This document shows, in pieces, positions 57,278-64,000 of a DNA stretch of 64,000 nucleotides. The DNA comes from Flavimobilis sp052324925 (GTDB lineage Bacteria > Actinomycetota > Actinomycetes > Actinomycetales > Cellulomonadaceae): the NCBI GenBank assembly GCA_052324925.1, contig JBQPRE010000001.1. The stretch is one strand, 5' to 3'. How positions within the stretch are numbered: the stretch's first letter is position 1; each line of letters starts with the position of its first letter. The notes beneath the pieces are model-generated. The model had not been told where the DNA came from. It worked only from the letters and a program-made list of their open reading frames with translations, and searched no databases. A program made the position numbers and the translations under genes.

Positions 57278-59732
57278 TCGCCCCGCGTCCTGCGTCGTTA
57301 CCGCGCCTCGGCCGCTCGGGCTTCTCGGGGCGCTCTGGTCGCTTCGGTCCGTCACCGACCTCGCCCTCCTTCTCCTCTTCCTTCTCGGGCTTCTCCGGCT
57401 TGCCGGTGGAGATGTGGAGCGTGATGTTCGAGCCGACCGTCGTGCTGCCCGCCGGCGTCGTGTGCGCGACGACGCCGCGCGGGTAGGAGGAGTCGACGCG
57501 CTCCGGGCTCACCGTGACCGAGAATCCGGCCTCGGTGAGGATCCGCGTGGCGTCGTCGATCGAGCGGCCACCCACCCACGGCACGGGAACCCGCTCGCCA
57601 TGGATCGTCTTGGTGCTCGGGTCGGTGAAGCGTTCGATCGGCTCGCCCTCGAGCGCCTGGTCCATGAACCTCTTCCAGGTCGGGGCGGCGAGCGTCGATC
57701 CGTAGACGCGCGAGTAGGGAATCCCGTTGATGCGGATGTTCTGCATCGCGGTGTCGCGGTCGGGGTTGCCGATCCACACGGCCGTCGCGAGCTGCGGCGT
57801 GAAGCCGATGAACCACGTGTGACGGTTGAGCTGAGCCGTTCCCGTCTTGCCGGCGGCCTCGCGCCCACCGGAGAGGCGGGCGCGAGTGGCGCCGCCCTCG
57901 GTGAGGACCTTCTGCAGGGCATACGTGACGCCCCTGACGACCTCGTCGTCGAGCGTCGTGCGGCAGTTGGCCTGCGGCACGGGCAGCTCCTCGCCCGAGG
58001 CCGTGATGATCTTCGTGATCGCGACGGGGTCGCAGTACGTGCCGCCCGCTGCGTACGTCGCGTACGCGTTCGCCATCGCGAGCGGTGAGGTGTTCTGCGT
58101 TCCGAGCGTCATCGAGGGGGTGAGCTCGATCCCGTTGTCGTCCGACGGCGGGTCGTCGCGCTCGAGCGCGAGCGAGGGGCGGTAACCCGCGAGGTACGCG
58201 GACTCGGCGATCCCGCAGAAGTCGAGCTGGGTCTCCATCGCGACGAAGGCCGTGTTGACGGACATCGCGGTTGCCCGGAGGACCGACGTCTGACCGCTTG
58301 CGCGGCCGTCGGAGTTGCCGGGGCCGTACGTACCGACGTAGCGGTAGTCGTCGATGCATGACGCGTGCCACGAGGAGCCCGGCCAGTTTGTGCGCGTCGC
58401 GCTCACGGAGGCGTTGAGGGGCTTGCCCTGGCGCAGCCATTCGGTGAGCGTGAACGTCTTGAACGTCGACCCGGCCTGGAAGCCTCGCGAGCCACCGTGG
58501 TTCTGGTCGGTGTTGTAGTTGACGGACGTCGCGCCCTTGCCCGCCGCCTCAGGGTCCGCCACGTACGTGCGGTTCTGCGCCATGACGAGGATCTTGCCCG
58601 TGCCGGGCTCGACGACGGACATCGCCGTCCCGAGGCCCGAGGAGTCCTTCGTGGGGATCGAGTTGCGCAGCTCCTTGTTGGCGATCTTCTGCAGACCCAG
58701 GTCGATCGTCGTGTGGATCTCGAGGCCGCCGCGGTAGAGCAGGTCGTCGCGCGCGGACTTCGTCTCGCCGAACGCCTCGTCGCTCAGGATGACCTTGGTG
58801 ACGTAGTCGCAGAAGTACGCGGCGCCGCCTGCGGCCTCGCAGTTGCGCTTGGTCGGGGTGATCTTCAGCGTGTCAGCGATGTCCTGGGCGCGTGCCTCGT
58901 CGTACTCCGCCTTGGTGATGTAGCCCTGCGTGTACATCTCGCGCAGCACGATGTTGCGGCGTGCGACCGCGTTCTCGGGGTTGCGCTCCGGGTCGTACTT
59001 CGTCGGTGCCTTGGTGATGCCGGCGATCGTCGCGGCCTGCACGGGAGTGAGCTTGGCGGCGGTCGTGCCGAAGTAGTAGCTCGCGGCAGCCTCGACGCCG
59101 TACACGGCGACGCCGAACTGGGCGATGTTGAGGTAGGCCTCGAGGATCTCGAGCTTCGTCATGCGGTCTTCGATCGCGATGGCGAGCTTGGCCTCGCGCA
59201 GCTTGCGCTCGTTCGTCGACTCGCGTGCGGCGGCGACGCCGAGCTTGTCGCCGCGGCGGTTGGCATCCTCGATGAGCACGTTCTTCACGTACTGCTGCGT
59301 GAGCGTCGAGGCGCCCTGCTTGGTGCCGGTCGCCGCGTTGAGCACGAGGGCTCGCGCCATGCCCTCGACGTCGACGCCGCCGTGCGCGAAGAAGCGCTTG
59401 TCCTCGATGGCGATGACGGCGTTCTGCATCGCCATGGAGACCTCGTCGAGAGGCACGACCGTGCGGTTCTCCGAGTAGAAGGTTGCGAGGAGCTTGCCGT
59501 TGGCCGCGTAGATGTGCGACGCCTGCGACGGCTCGCCCGGCTCGAGCTCGGTCGGCAGGTCCTCGAAGACCTGGGTCGCAGTGTTCGTCATGGCGCTCGC
59601 CCCCGCGGCCGCCGGGAGCACGAGACCTGCGGTGAGCAGACCGCCGACCCCGGCGAGGAGGACGAACGTCAGGAGCAGGCCGAGAGCCTGGAGGACGTTG
59701 ACCTGGCGGGTGGCAGGGCGCGGGGCAGACAT
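57270..59732 (-). CDS. ponA2: Class A penicillin-binding protein with PASTA domain
   Basis: This 820-residue bifunctional enzyme polymerises and cross-links peptidoglycan. One span near residues 18-42 is followed by the GT51 transglycosylase (EDKRFFAHGG, GASTLTQQYVKN). The transpeptidase has Ser in GSTFKTFT, SVNTAF and KTGT. A single PASTA domain (VPVPWVGGRSIDDATRILTEAGF, shortened: GGRSIDDATRILTEAGFSV) and a Lys/Glu/Pro-rich tail end the protein. It is coupled to the metallophosphoesterase. A TACCCT box 7 bases before the ATG suggests a leaderless message. Confidence 0.95.
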   Translation of the reverse strand: MSAPRPATRQVNVLQALGLLLTFVLLAGVGGLLTAGLVLPAAAGASAMTNTATQVFEDLPTELEPGEPSQASHIYAANGKLLATFYSENRTVVPLDEVSMAMQNAVIAIEDKRFFAHGGVDVEGMARALVLNAATGTKQGASTLTQQYVKNVLIEDANRRGDKLGVAAARESTNERKLREAKLAIAIEDRMTKLEILEAYLNIAQFGVAVYGVEAAASYYFGTTAAKLTPVQAATIAGITKAPTKYDPERNPENAVARRNIVLREMYTQGYITKAEYDEARAQDIADTLKITPTKRNCEAAGGAAYFCDYVTKVILSDEAFGETKSARDDLLYRGGLEIHTTIDLGLQKIANKELRNSIPTKDSSGLGTAMSVVEPGTGKILVMAQNRTYVADPEAAGKGATSVNYNTDQNHGGSRGFQAGSTFKTFTLTEWLRQGKPLNASVSATRTNWPGSSWHASCIDDYRYVGTYGPGNSDGRASGQTSVLRATAMSVNTAFVAMETQLDFCGIAESAYLAGYRPSLALERDDPPSDDNGIELTPSMTLGTQNTSPLAMANAYATYAAGGTYCDPVAITKIITASGEELPVPQANCRTTLDDEVVRGVTYALQKVLTEGGATRARLSGGREAAGKTGTAQLNRHTWFIGFTPQLATAVWIGNPDRDTAMQNIRINGIPYSRVYGSTLAAPTWKRFMDQALEGEPIERFTDPSTKTIHGERVPVPWVGGRSIDDATRILTEAGFSVTVSPERVDSSYPRGVVAHTTPAGSTTVGSNITLHISTGKPEKPEKEEEKEGEVGDGPKRPERPEKPERPRRGNDAGRGAND

Positions 59733-59739
59733 GGTTCCC

Positions 59740-59745
59740 AGGGTA
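59740..59745 (-). promoter_or_regulatory. -10 box of leaderless ponA2 promoter
   Basis: TACCCT lies 7 bases before the ATG on the minus strand. No ribosome site is present. Confidence 0.5.
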
Positions 59746-59850
59746 GTGGGAGAGCCTGCGCGCGGCGTCCGGCGTCCGTGAGGATCGTGTGCATTTCGCT
59801 GTCGTCGCCGGTGTGGACAGGACCACTGCCGTCGCACGGTGCGTGCGGGT

Positions 59851-59856
59851 TAGGCT
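59851..59856 (+). promoter_or_regulatory. -10 box of leaderless DUF4177 promoter
   Basis: TAGGCT and 6 bases (CGTCGC) precede the ATG exactly. Confidence 0.65.
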
Positions 59857-59862
59857 CGTCGC

Positions 59863-60030
59863 ATGGTCACCACGTGGGAGTACGCAACCGTTCCTGTCCT
59901 CATTCACGCCACGAAGGCGATCCTCGACAACTGGGGTTCTGACGGCTGGGAGCTTGTCCAGATCGTTCCGGGCCCTGCGGGCAACGAGAACGTCGTCGCG
60001 TATCTCAAGCGCCCGACGGGCGAGAAGTGA
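59863..60030 (+). CDS. DUF4177 family small protein
   Basis: This 55-residue protein (TWEYATVPVLIHATKAILDN, then WGSDGWELVQIVPGP and a short basic end) is the small DUF4177 protein found before a RidA-like gene in many actinobacteria, including mycobacteria. It has a beta-alpha-beta outline with the WGSDGWELVQ turn. Function unknown. It is translated from a leaderless ATG, and its stop overlaps the ridA start by 4 bases (GTGA). This ORF is short and easily missed. Confidence 0.85.
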   Translation: MVTTWEYATVPVLIHATKAILDNWGSDGWELVQIVPGPAGNENVVAYLKRPTGEK

Positions 60031-60500
60031 GCGGTCGCGTCCTCACGCGTCTTGCGGAGCTGGGCCTGAGCCTTCCGCCTGTGGCGGCGCCCGTCGCGGC
60101 CTACGTCCCGGCCGTGCGCACGGGCAACCTCGTGCACACCTCGGGCCAGCTCCCGTTCGTCGACGGCGCGCTCGCCGTCACGGGCAAGGTGGGCACGGGC
60201 TCGGGAGACGTCACGCCTGACGTCGCCGCCGACCTCGCCCGCACGGCCGTCCTCAACGCCCTCGCCGCGGTGGCCGACCTCGTCGGGGACCTCGACTCGA
60301 TCGTCAGAGTCGTCAAGGTCGTCGGCTTCGTCGCCTCCCGCCCCGACTTCACGGGACAGCCCGCCGTCATCAACGGCGCGAGCACGTTCCTCGGTGAGCT
60401 GCTCGGTGACGCGGGCGTCCACGCCCGCTCCGCCGTGGGCGTCGCGGTGCTCCCGCTCGACTCGCCGGTCGAGGTCGAGATCGTCGTCGAGGTCGCCTGA
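60027..60500 (+). CDS. RidA/YjgF-family enamine/imine deaminase-like protein
   Basis: This 157-residue trimeric protein would hydrolyse reactive enamines made by PLP enzymes. The family features GNLVHTSGQLPFVDG, ADLARTAVLNALAAVADLVG and VVKVVGFVAS are visible. The Arg that binds the carboxylate in RidA (R105) is replaced in this subgroup, which differs from archetypal RidA at the C-terminus (ARSAVGVAVLPLDSPVEVEIVVEV, shortened). The start overlaps the DUF4177 stop codon. Confidence 0.85.
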   Translation: MSGRVLTRLAELGLSLPPVAAPVAAYVPAVRTGNLVHTSGQLPFVDGALAVTGKVGTGSGDVTPDVAADLARTAVLNALAAVADLVGDLDSIVRVVKVVGFVASRPDFTGQPAVINGASTFLGELLGDAGVHARSAVGVAVLPLDSPVEVEIVVEVA

Positions 60501-60543
60501 GCACTCACGCGGCCGCGCTGCACGCGGCGCGTCCGCACGACGA

Positions 60544-60577
60544 CGAAGGGCACCCACCGTCCGGTGGGTGCCCTTCG
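60544..60577. terminator. Bidirectional terminator between ridA and crp
   Basis: A perfect 16-bp inverted repeat (60544-60559 with 60562-60577; the innermost pairs open) lies between the convergent ridA and crp genes. Confidence 0.85.
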
Positions 60578-60590
60578 ACGTGGTGTGGGG

Positions 60591-61268
60591 TCAGCGTGCG
60601 CGACGCTCGAGCCGTGCGACGTCGAGCAGGACGACGGCCCGGCCCTCACGACGCACCCAACCGCGCGCCGCGAAGTCAGCGAGCGCCTTGTTGACCGTCT
60701 CGCGAGACGCGCCGACGAGCTGCGCGAGCTCTTCCTGCGTGAGGTCGTGAGCGACGCGAATGCCGTCGTCGGTCGCGTGACCGAACCGGGTCGAGAGGTC
60801 GAGCAGCGCCTTGGCGACGCGACCCGGAACATCCGAGAACACGAGGTCCGCGAGGTTCTCGTTCGTGCGACGCAGGCGTCGTGCAAGTGCGCCGAGCAGG
60901 AACTTCGACATGCCGGGGTGAGTCTGCAGCCACCGGACGAGGTCGGCGTGAGAGAGCTCCTGAAGAGTCGTCTCGGCGACGGCCGTCGCGGTGAGGGTGC
61001 GGGGCCCCGGGTCGAACAGCGAGAGCTCGCCGAACATCTCACCCGGACCGAGAACCGCCATGAGGTTCTCTCGTCCGTCGGAGGATCGGCGGCCAAGCTT
61101 CACCTTGCCGTCGGAGATGACGTAGAGGCGGTCACCGCGCTCACCCTCGTTGAACAGCGTCTCGCCGCGTGCGAGGTGGACGGGAGTGAGTGCGTCGAGA
61201 AGTGGCTGCGCCTCCTGCGGGTCAAGCCCGGCGAAGAGGGGAGCGGAGAGGATGACGGCGTCGTCCAC
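60591..61268 (-). CDS. crp: Crp/Fnr-family regulator (Crp/GlxR type)
   Basis: This 225-residue global regulator has an N-terminal cyclic-nucleotide fold (GDRLYVISDGKVKLGRR, GEMFGELSLFDPGPRTLTA, shortened) and a C-terminal winged helix (LTQEELAQLVGASRETVNKAL). The domain matches GlxR of Corynebacterium and Crp of mycobacteria, which use cAMP. The GTG at 61268 gives the family N-terminus. A GTG at 61307 would overlap a Crp-like operator, which speaks against it. It sits next to nth, as in mycobacteria. Confidence 0.93.
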   Translation of the reverse strand: MDDAVILSAPLFAGLDPQEAQPLLDALTPVHLARGETLFNEGERGDRLYVISDGKVKLGRRSSDGRENLMAVLGPGEMFGELSLFDPGPRTLTATAVAETTLQELSHADLVRWLQTHPGMSKFLLGALARRLRRTNENLADLVFSDVPGRVAKALLDLSTRFGHATDDGIRVAHDLTQEELAQLVGASRETVNKALADFAARGWVRREGRAVVLLDVARLERRAR

Positions 61269-61292
61269 GGTTGTGTCCCATCGGGTCGGTGT

Positions 61293-61308
61293 TGTGTGCC
61301 CCAACACA
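61293..61308 (-). promoter_or_regulatory. Crp-like operator upstream of crp
   Basis: TGTGT-N6-ACACA (61293-61308) fits the Crp/GlxR consensus TGTGA-N6-TCACA with two changes. It lies 25 bases before the crp start, so autoregulation is likely. Confidence 0.65.
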
Positions 61309-61320
61309 CACCATCATGCC

Positions 61321-61722
61321 TCAGAACAGCGATGACAGGTGGGCTGGGCCGGTGACGAGATCTTCCGTGAGCCGCTGCACGAGCATCTCGGTGACGCGCT
61401 CAAGCTCCGAACGCACCCGATGACCATACTCCTGCACCTCGTTCTCGAGGTCGCGGAGCTCGGCAAGATCGAGCACAGCGGCCGTGGGCAGCCCCCCGCG
61501 GACCAGCGTCGTCATACGCACGTGGTCGGGTGGGGTGATCTGCCCGAGGGGGCCGGTGGCCACGAGACCGAGCCGGTCCGGCAGGAGCGCTGCCGAGACG
61601 GACAGGTCGATCCGAGCTCGCAGGAGACGGCGCCAATGCTGGATGCGCTTCATCTCAGCCCGCAGGGCACGCCGACGGGCACGGAGAGTTTCAGTCTCCG
61701 AAGCCAGTGGGTGCGTGCTCAC
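61321..61722 (-). CDS. Conserved-looking helical protein of unknown function
   Basis: This 133-residue protein is Arg- and Leu-rich, helical and soluble. It has two helices joined by a compact middle (LPDRLGLVATGPLGQITPPDHVRM). I recognise no domain. AGGAGG stands 7 bases before the GTG at 61722, which supports that start over a longer frame overlapping the nth promoter. The gene is upstream of crp on the same strand and divergent from nth. Its stop is 12 bases before the Crp operator, so it may be co-transcribed with crp. Confidence 0.65.
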   Translation of the reverse strand: MSTHPLASETETLRARRRALRAEMKRIQHWRRLLRARIDLSVSAALLPDRLGLVATGPLGQITPPDHVRMTTLVRGGLPTAAVLDLAELRDLENEVQEYGHRVRSELERVTEMLVQRLTEDLVTGPAHLSSLF

Positions 61723-61817
61723 GGGGCGGCCTCCTGTCGTGCGTTGTCCCTCGTCATTCCCTGTGTCTGTATCGGCCACCGAAGTCAGACCCTTAAGGAC
61801 TTTGGAGACGTGACACC

Positions 61818-61823
61818 TAGGAT
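61818..61823 (+). promoter_or_regulatory. -10 box of leaderless nth promoter
   Basis: TAGGAT and 6 bases precede the ATG. Confidence 0.6.
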
Positions 61824-61829
61824 CGCTGT

Positions 61830-62558
61830 ATGCGACCATCTGCGGCCGACGGCGTCGAGTCACGTACTGCGCGCGTTCGTCGGGCGCGACGCGTCATGCG
61901 GCTCCTCGGTGTCGTGCACCCAGGTGCGCGGTGCGAGCTCGACTTCACGACGCCGCTCGAGCTGCTCGTCGCCACTGTGCTCTCGGCCCAGTCGACGGAC
62001 GTCCGGGTCAACGGTGTGACGCCCGAGCTCTTCGCCACGTACCGCGATGCTCGCGCGTTCGCGGAGGCTGACGCGGCAGAGATCGAGGACATCATTCGGC
62101 CGACGGGCTTCCAGCGGGCCAAGGCGCGTTCGCTCGTCGGACTCGGCCAGGCGCTCGTCGAGCGGTACGACGGCAGGGTCCCTGCGCGGCTCGAGGACCT
62201 CGTGACGTTGCCCGGGGTGGGACGCAAGACGGCCAACGTCGTGCTGGGCGACGCGTTCGGTGTTCCCGGGCTCACGGTCGACACGCACCTGGGGCGGGTC
62301 GCGCGGCGGCTCGGGTGGACCCAGGAGGAGGACCCGGTCCGCGCCGAGACGGAGATCGGTGGGCTCTTCGAGCGCAAGGACCTCACGATCGTCTCGCACC
62401 GGCTCATCTTTCACGGCCGGCGCGTGTGCCACTCGCGCAGGCCGGCGTGCGGTGCGTGCCCGATCGCGCGATGGTGCCCGTCGGCGGGAATCGGTGAGAC
62501 CGACCCGGTCCTGGCGCGGGACCTGCTGCGCGGCGACGTCGTCGACCCGGAGGCCTGA
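61830..62558 (+). CDS. nth: Endonuclease III (Nth)
   Basis: This 242-residue DNA glycosylase/AP lyase excises oxidised pyrimidines. The helix-hairpin-helix LPGVGRKTANVVL contains the catalytic Lys133, and Asp151 is in LTVDTHLGRVA (18 residues apart, as in Escherichia coli). The 4Fe-4S cluster ligands are the four Cys of the CHSRRPACGACPIARWC pattern. About 20 extra basic residues precede the core. The start is supported by the leaderless promoter box. Confidence 0.96.
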   Translation: MRPSAADGVESRTARVRRARRVMRLLGVVHPGARCELDFTTPLELLVATVLSAQSTDVRVNGVTPELFATYRDARAFAEADAAEIEDIIRPTGFQRAKARSLVGLGQALVERYDGRVPARLEDLVTLPGVGRKTANVVLGDAFGVPGLTVDTHLGRVARRLGWTQEEDPVRAETEIGGLFERKDLTIVSHRLIFHGRRVCHSRRPACGACPIARWCPSAGIGETDPVLARDLLRGDVVDPEA

Positions 62559-62600
62559 GACCCCGCTGAGCGCGGCCGCAGGCCGCGGTGGTCCCCGCGG

Positions 62601-63500
62601 CTAGAGCCGCGCGAGGTGCTCGAGGAGGAGCGCGTTGACCTGCTCGGGCGCTTCTTCGTGAGGGAAGTGCCCGACGTCGTCGAGCCGCTCGAAGCGGAAG
62701 TCGCGGCACAGCGCCGCCGCATCGAGATCGATCCCGTCGGCCCGCAGGAACGGGTCCTGCGCACCGTGGACGAGCATCGTGGGAACGGCGATGGGACGCC
62801 GGACGACGGACAGGAAACGACGACCGTCGACGCGTGGCGCCGACCGCACGATCCACCGCAGCGGCTCGAGCGCGTTGTGCGCCGCGAACGGTACGTGCAT
62901 CGCCGAGTCGTACGTGGCGCAGTCGTCGGCCGAGCGTGGCGCGACCGAACCGTCGGACACGATGCGGCCCGCAAGGCCGTCGCGCAGCCGTCGCTCGGGA
63001 ACGACCGGAAGCTGCACGAGCGCGATGTACCGCGCGACGCGCGGCGTGAGCATCGCGCGCAGGCTCCGGTGCATGCGCGCGGGGTGCGGGCAGGCGAGGG
63101 CGATGACGGACTCGGTCACCGCAGGCTGCAGGCTCGGCATGGACCAGGCGACGTGCGCGCCCAGACCATGCCCGACGATCGTCGCCGACGAGGCTCCGAG
63201 CGACCGGACGATGCCCGCGACGTCGCGCGTGCGCGTGAGGACGTCGTAGCCGAGCGGAGGCTTGTCCGAGGCGCCCGTGCCCCGCATGTCGACCGCGACG
63301 GCCCGGTACCCGGCCGCGCCGAGCGCCTCGAGCTGGTGACGCCACGTCCACCAGAACTGCGGGAACGAGTGGAGCAGGACGACGAGCGGCCCGTCCTCGG
63401 GACCCGCCTCAGCGATGTGGAAGCGCGTTCCGTTGGCCGGGACGAAGCTGTGGCGCCACGGCCCGTCGATGAGGACGGTGGAGTAGTCGGCGGCGTTCAC
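62601..63500 (-). CDS. Epoxide-hydrolase-like alpha/beta-fold protein lacking the nucleophile
   Basis: This 299-residue protein has the alpha/beta-hydrolase fold with the oxyanion motif HSFPQFWWTWRHQL and a C-terminal acid/His pair (HGAQDPFLRADG, VGHFPHEEAPEQV) typical of epoxide hydrolases. The nucleophile elbow reads G-H-G-L-G, so Gly replaces the Asp or Ser nucleophile. It is either inactive, uses another residue, or has a non-enzymatic role. The GTG at 63500 has GAAGGA upstream and overlaps the glnR stop codon (GTGA), so it is co-translated with the nitrogen regulator. Confidence 0.82.
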   Translation of the reverse strand: MNAADYSTVLIDGPWRHSFVPANGTRFHIAEAGPEDGPLVVLLHSFPQFWWTWRHQLEALGAAGYRAVAVDMRGTGASDKPPLGYDVLTRTRDVAGIVRSLGASSATIVGHGLGAHVAWSMPSLQPAVTESVIALACPHPARMHRSLRAMLTPRVARYIALVQLPVVPERRLRDGLAGRIVSDGSVAPRSADDCATYDSAMHVPFAAHNALEPLRWIVRSAPRVDGRRFLSVVRRPIAVPTMLVHGAQDPFLRADGIDLDAAALCRDFRFERLDDVGHFPHEEAPEQVNALLLEHLARL

Positions 63501-64000
63501 GCTGATCCTTCGGGCGAGGTCGGATGGGGCGCGACGCCAGGTTGTGCGCGTCGGGCTGCGGGCGGGTCGAAGCGGTAACCGACGTTCCGGACGGTCCCGA
63601 TGAGCTGTTCGTGCTCGGGGCCGAGCTTGGCGCGCAGGCGCCTCACGTGGACGTCGACCGTGCGCGTGCCACCGTAGTAGTCGTAGCCCCACACCTCCTG
63701 GAGGAGCTGCGCGCGCGTGAAGACGCGTCCCGGGTGCTGGCCGAGGCACTTGAGGAGCTCGAACTCCTTGTACGTGAGGTCGATCGGCTCGCCGCGCACC
63801 TTGACCGTGTAGCCGCCCGGGTCGATGACGAGGTCGCCGGAGGAGATCTCCTCGGAGTCCGGGTGGGTGCCGTGCGCGGTCCGCGAACGCTCGAGCGCGA
63901 GCCGCAGGCGCGCCTCGACCTCAGCGGGCGCAGCCTGCTCGAGCAGCAGGTCGGCCGCGCCCCACTCGGCCGTCACGACCGTGAGCCCGCCCTCGGACAG
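63497..64000 (-). CDS. glnR: Nitrogen regulator GlnR (OmpR-type), 3' part only
   Basis: The frame is open to the window edge, so the N-terminus is missing. The visible 167 residues have the end of the receiver-like domain (LTVVTAEWGAADLLLEQAAPAEVEARLRLAL, shortened: TAEWGAADLL) and a winged helix (LTYKEFELLKCLGQHPGRVFTRAQLLQEVWGYDYYGGTRTVDVHVRRLR, shortened: QLLQEVWGYDYYGGTRTVDV). Both match GlnR of Streptomyces closely. GlnR controls nitrogen genes such as glnA and amtB without a partner kinase. A PhoP/MtrA-type regulator is excluded mainly by the TAEWGA..PAEVEARLRLA segment. Confidence 0.85.
   Translation of the reverse strand: MSEGGLTVVTAEWGAADLLLEQAAPAEVEARLRLALERSRTAHGTHPDSEEISSGDLVIDPGGYTVKVRGEPIDLTYKEFELLKCLGQHPGRVFTRAQLLQEVWGYDYYGGTRTVDVHVRRLRAKLGPEHEQLIGTVRNVGYRFDPPAARRAQPGVAPHPTSPEGSA

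Overview
The window is a chromosomal segment of a high-GC Gram-positive bacterium. Base composition is roughly 70% G+C, GTG starts are frequent, and many genes carry a TAnnnT -10 box exactly 6-7 bases before the start codon, which is the mark of leaderless actinobacterial transcripts. The dnaK-grpE-dnaJ-hspR operon, a GlnR-type regulator, a PonA2-like PASTA penicillin-binding protein next to crp and nth, and a class III ribonucleotide reductase point to Actinomycetota, most likely a facultatively anaerobic member of the Micrococcales (Cellulomonadaceae/Sanguibacter neighbourhood). This placement is inference from gene content, not a database match.

Layout. 1-2779: heat-shock operon (dnaK 3' end, grpE, dnaJ, hspR). 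2841-4886: upp, tadA and a protein tyrosine phosphatase. 5041-10722: GntR-regulated operon with a NanA-type lyase, a CUT1 sugar ABC importer and an SDR oxidoreductase. 10680-13269: sirtuin and a POT peptide transporter. 13366-21849: tRNA-Ser(CGA), secreted beta-helix protein, GH13 alpha-glucosidase, tetratrico-like repeat protein, uracil permease, GNAT enzyme, a LytR_C protein coupled to a VapB-annotated protein, and a CopC-like protein. 21927-22443: a 121-bp tandem repeat array attached to tRNA-Ser(GGA), then SRP RNA. 22954-25836: MetQNI methionine importer. 25892-33881: dnaX, recR, DUF5063, TauE/SafE, small MT0933-type antitoxin, lysC and asd. 33965-38946: lipoprotein, coiled-coil protein, two-component system and CPBP protease. 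39100-39621: five copies of a 37-nt palindromic repeat. 39688-42674: anaerobic ribonucleotide reductase with its activase and two NrdR boxes. 42814-47438: chemoreceptor, DAHP synthase with an aromatic leader peptide, and a SulP transporter. 47569-56101: TetR regulator divergent from an oligopeptide-class ABC importer and a GH3 glycosidase. 56184-64000: tRNA-Pro, metallophosphoesterase, ponA2, DUF4177, RidA, crp, nth, an alpha/beta-hydrolase-like protein and the 3' part of glnR.

How the parts fit. Two carbohydrate uptake modules each have their own repressor-like gene and a visible operator. Three ABC import operons share a design in which a 15-16 bp hairpin lies directly after the binding-protein gene, probably to favour that product over the permeases. 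Amino-acid supply genes (DAHP synthase, aspartokinase/ASADH, methionine uptake) carry or may carry translational control: a WYW-x-F leader peptide with a terminator hairpin before DAHP synthase, an internal start inside lysC, and a Cys/Met-containing small ORF before metQ. I found no CRISPR array, no insertion sequence and no prophage. The least explained parts are the tRNA-linked 121-bp tandem array, the palindromic repeat array at 39.1-39.6 kb, a possible small RNA at 45.6 kb and the aromatic attenuator at 44.3 kb.
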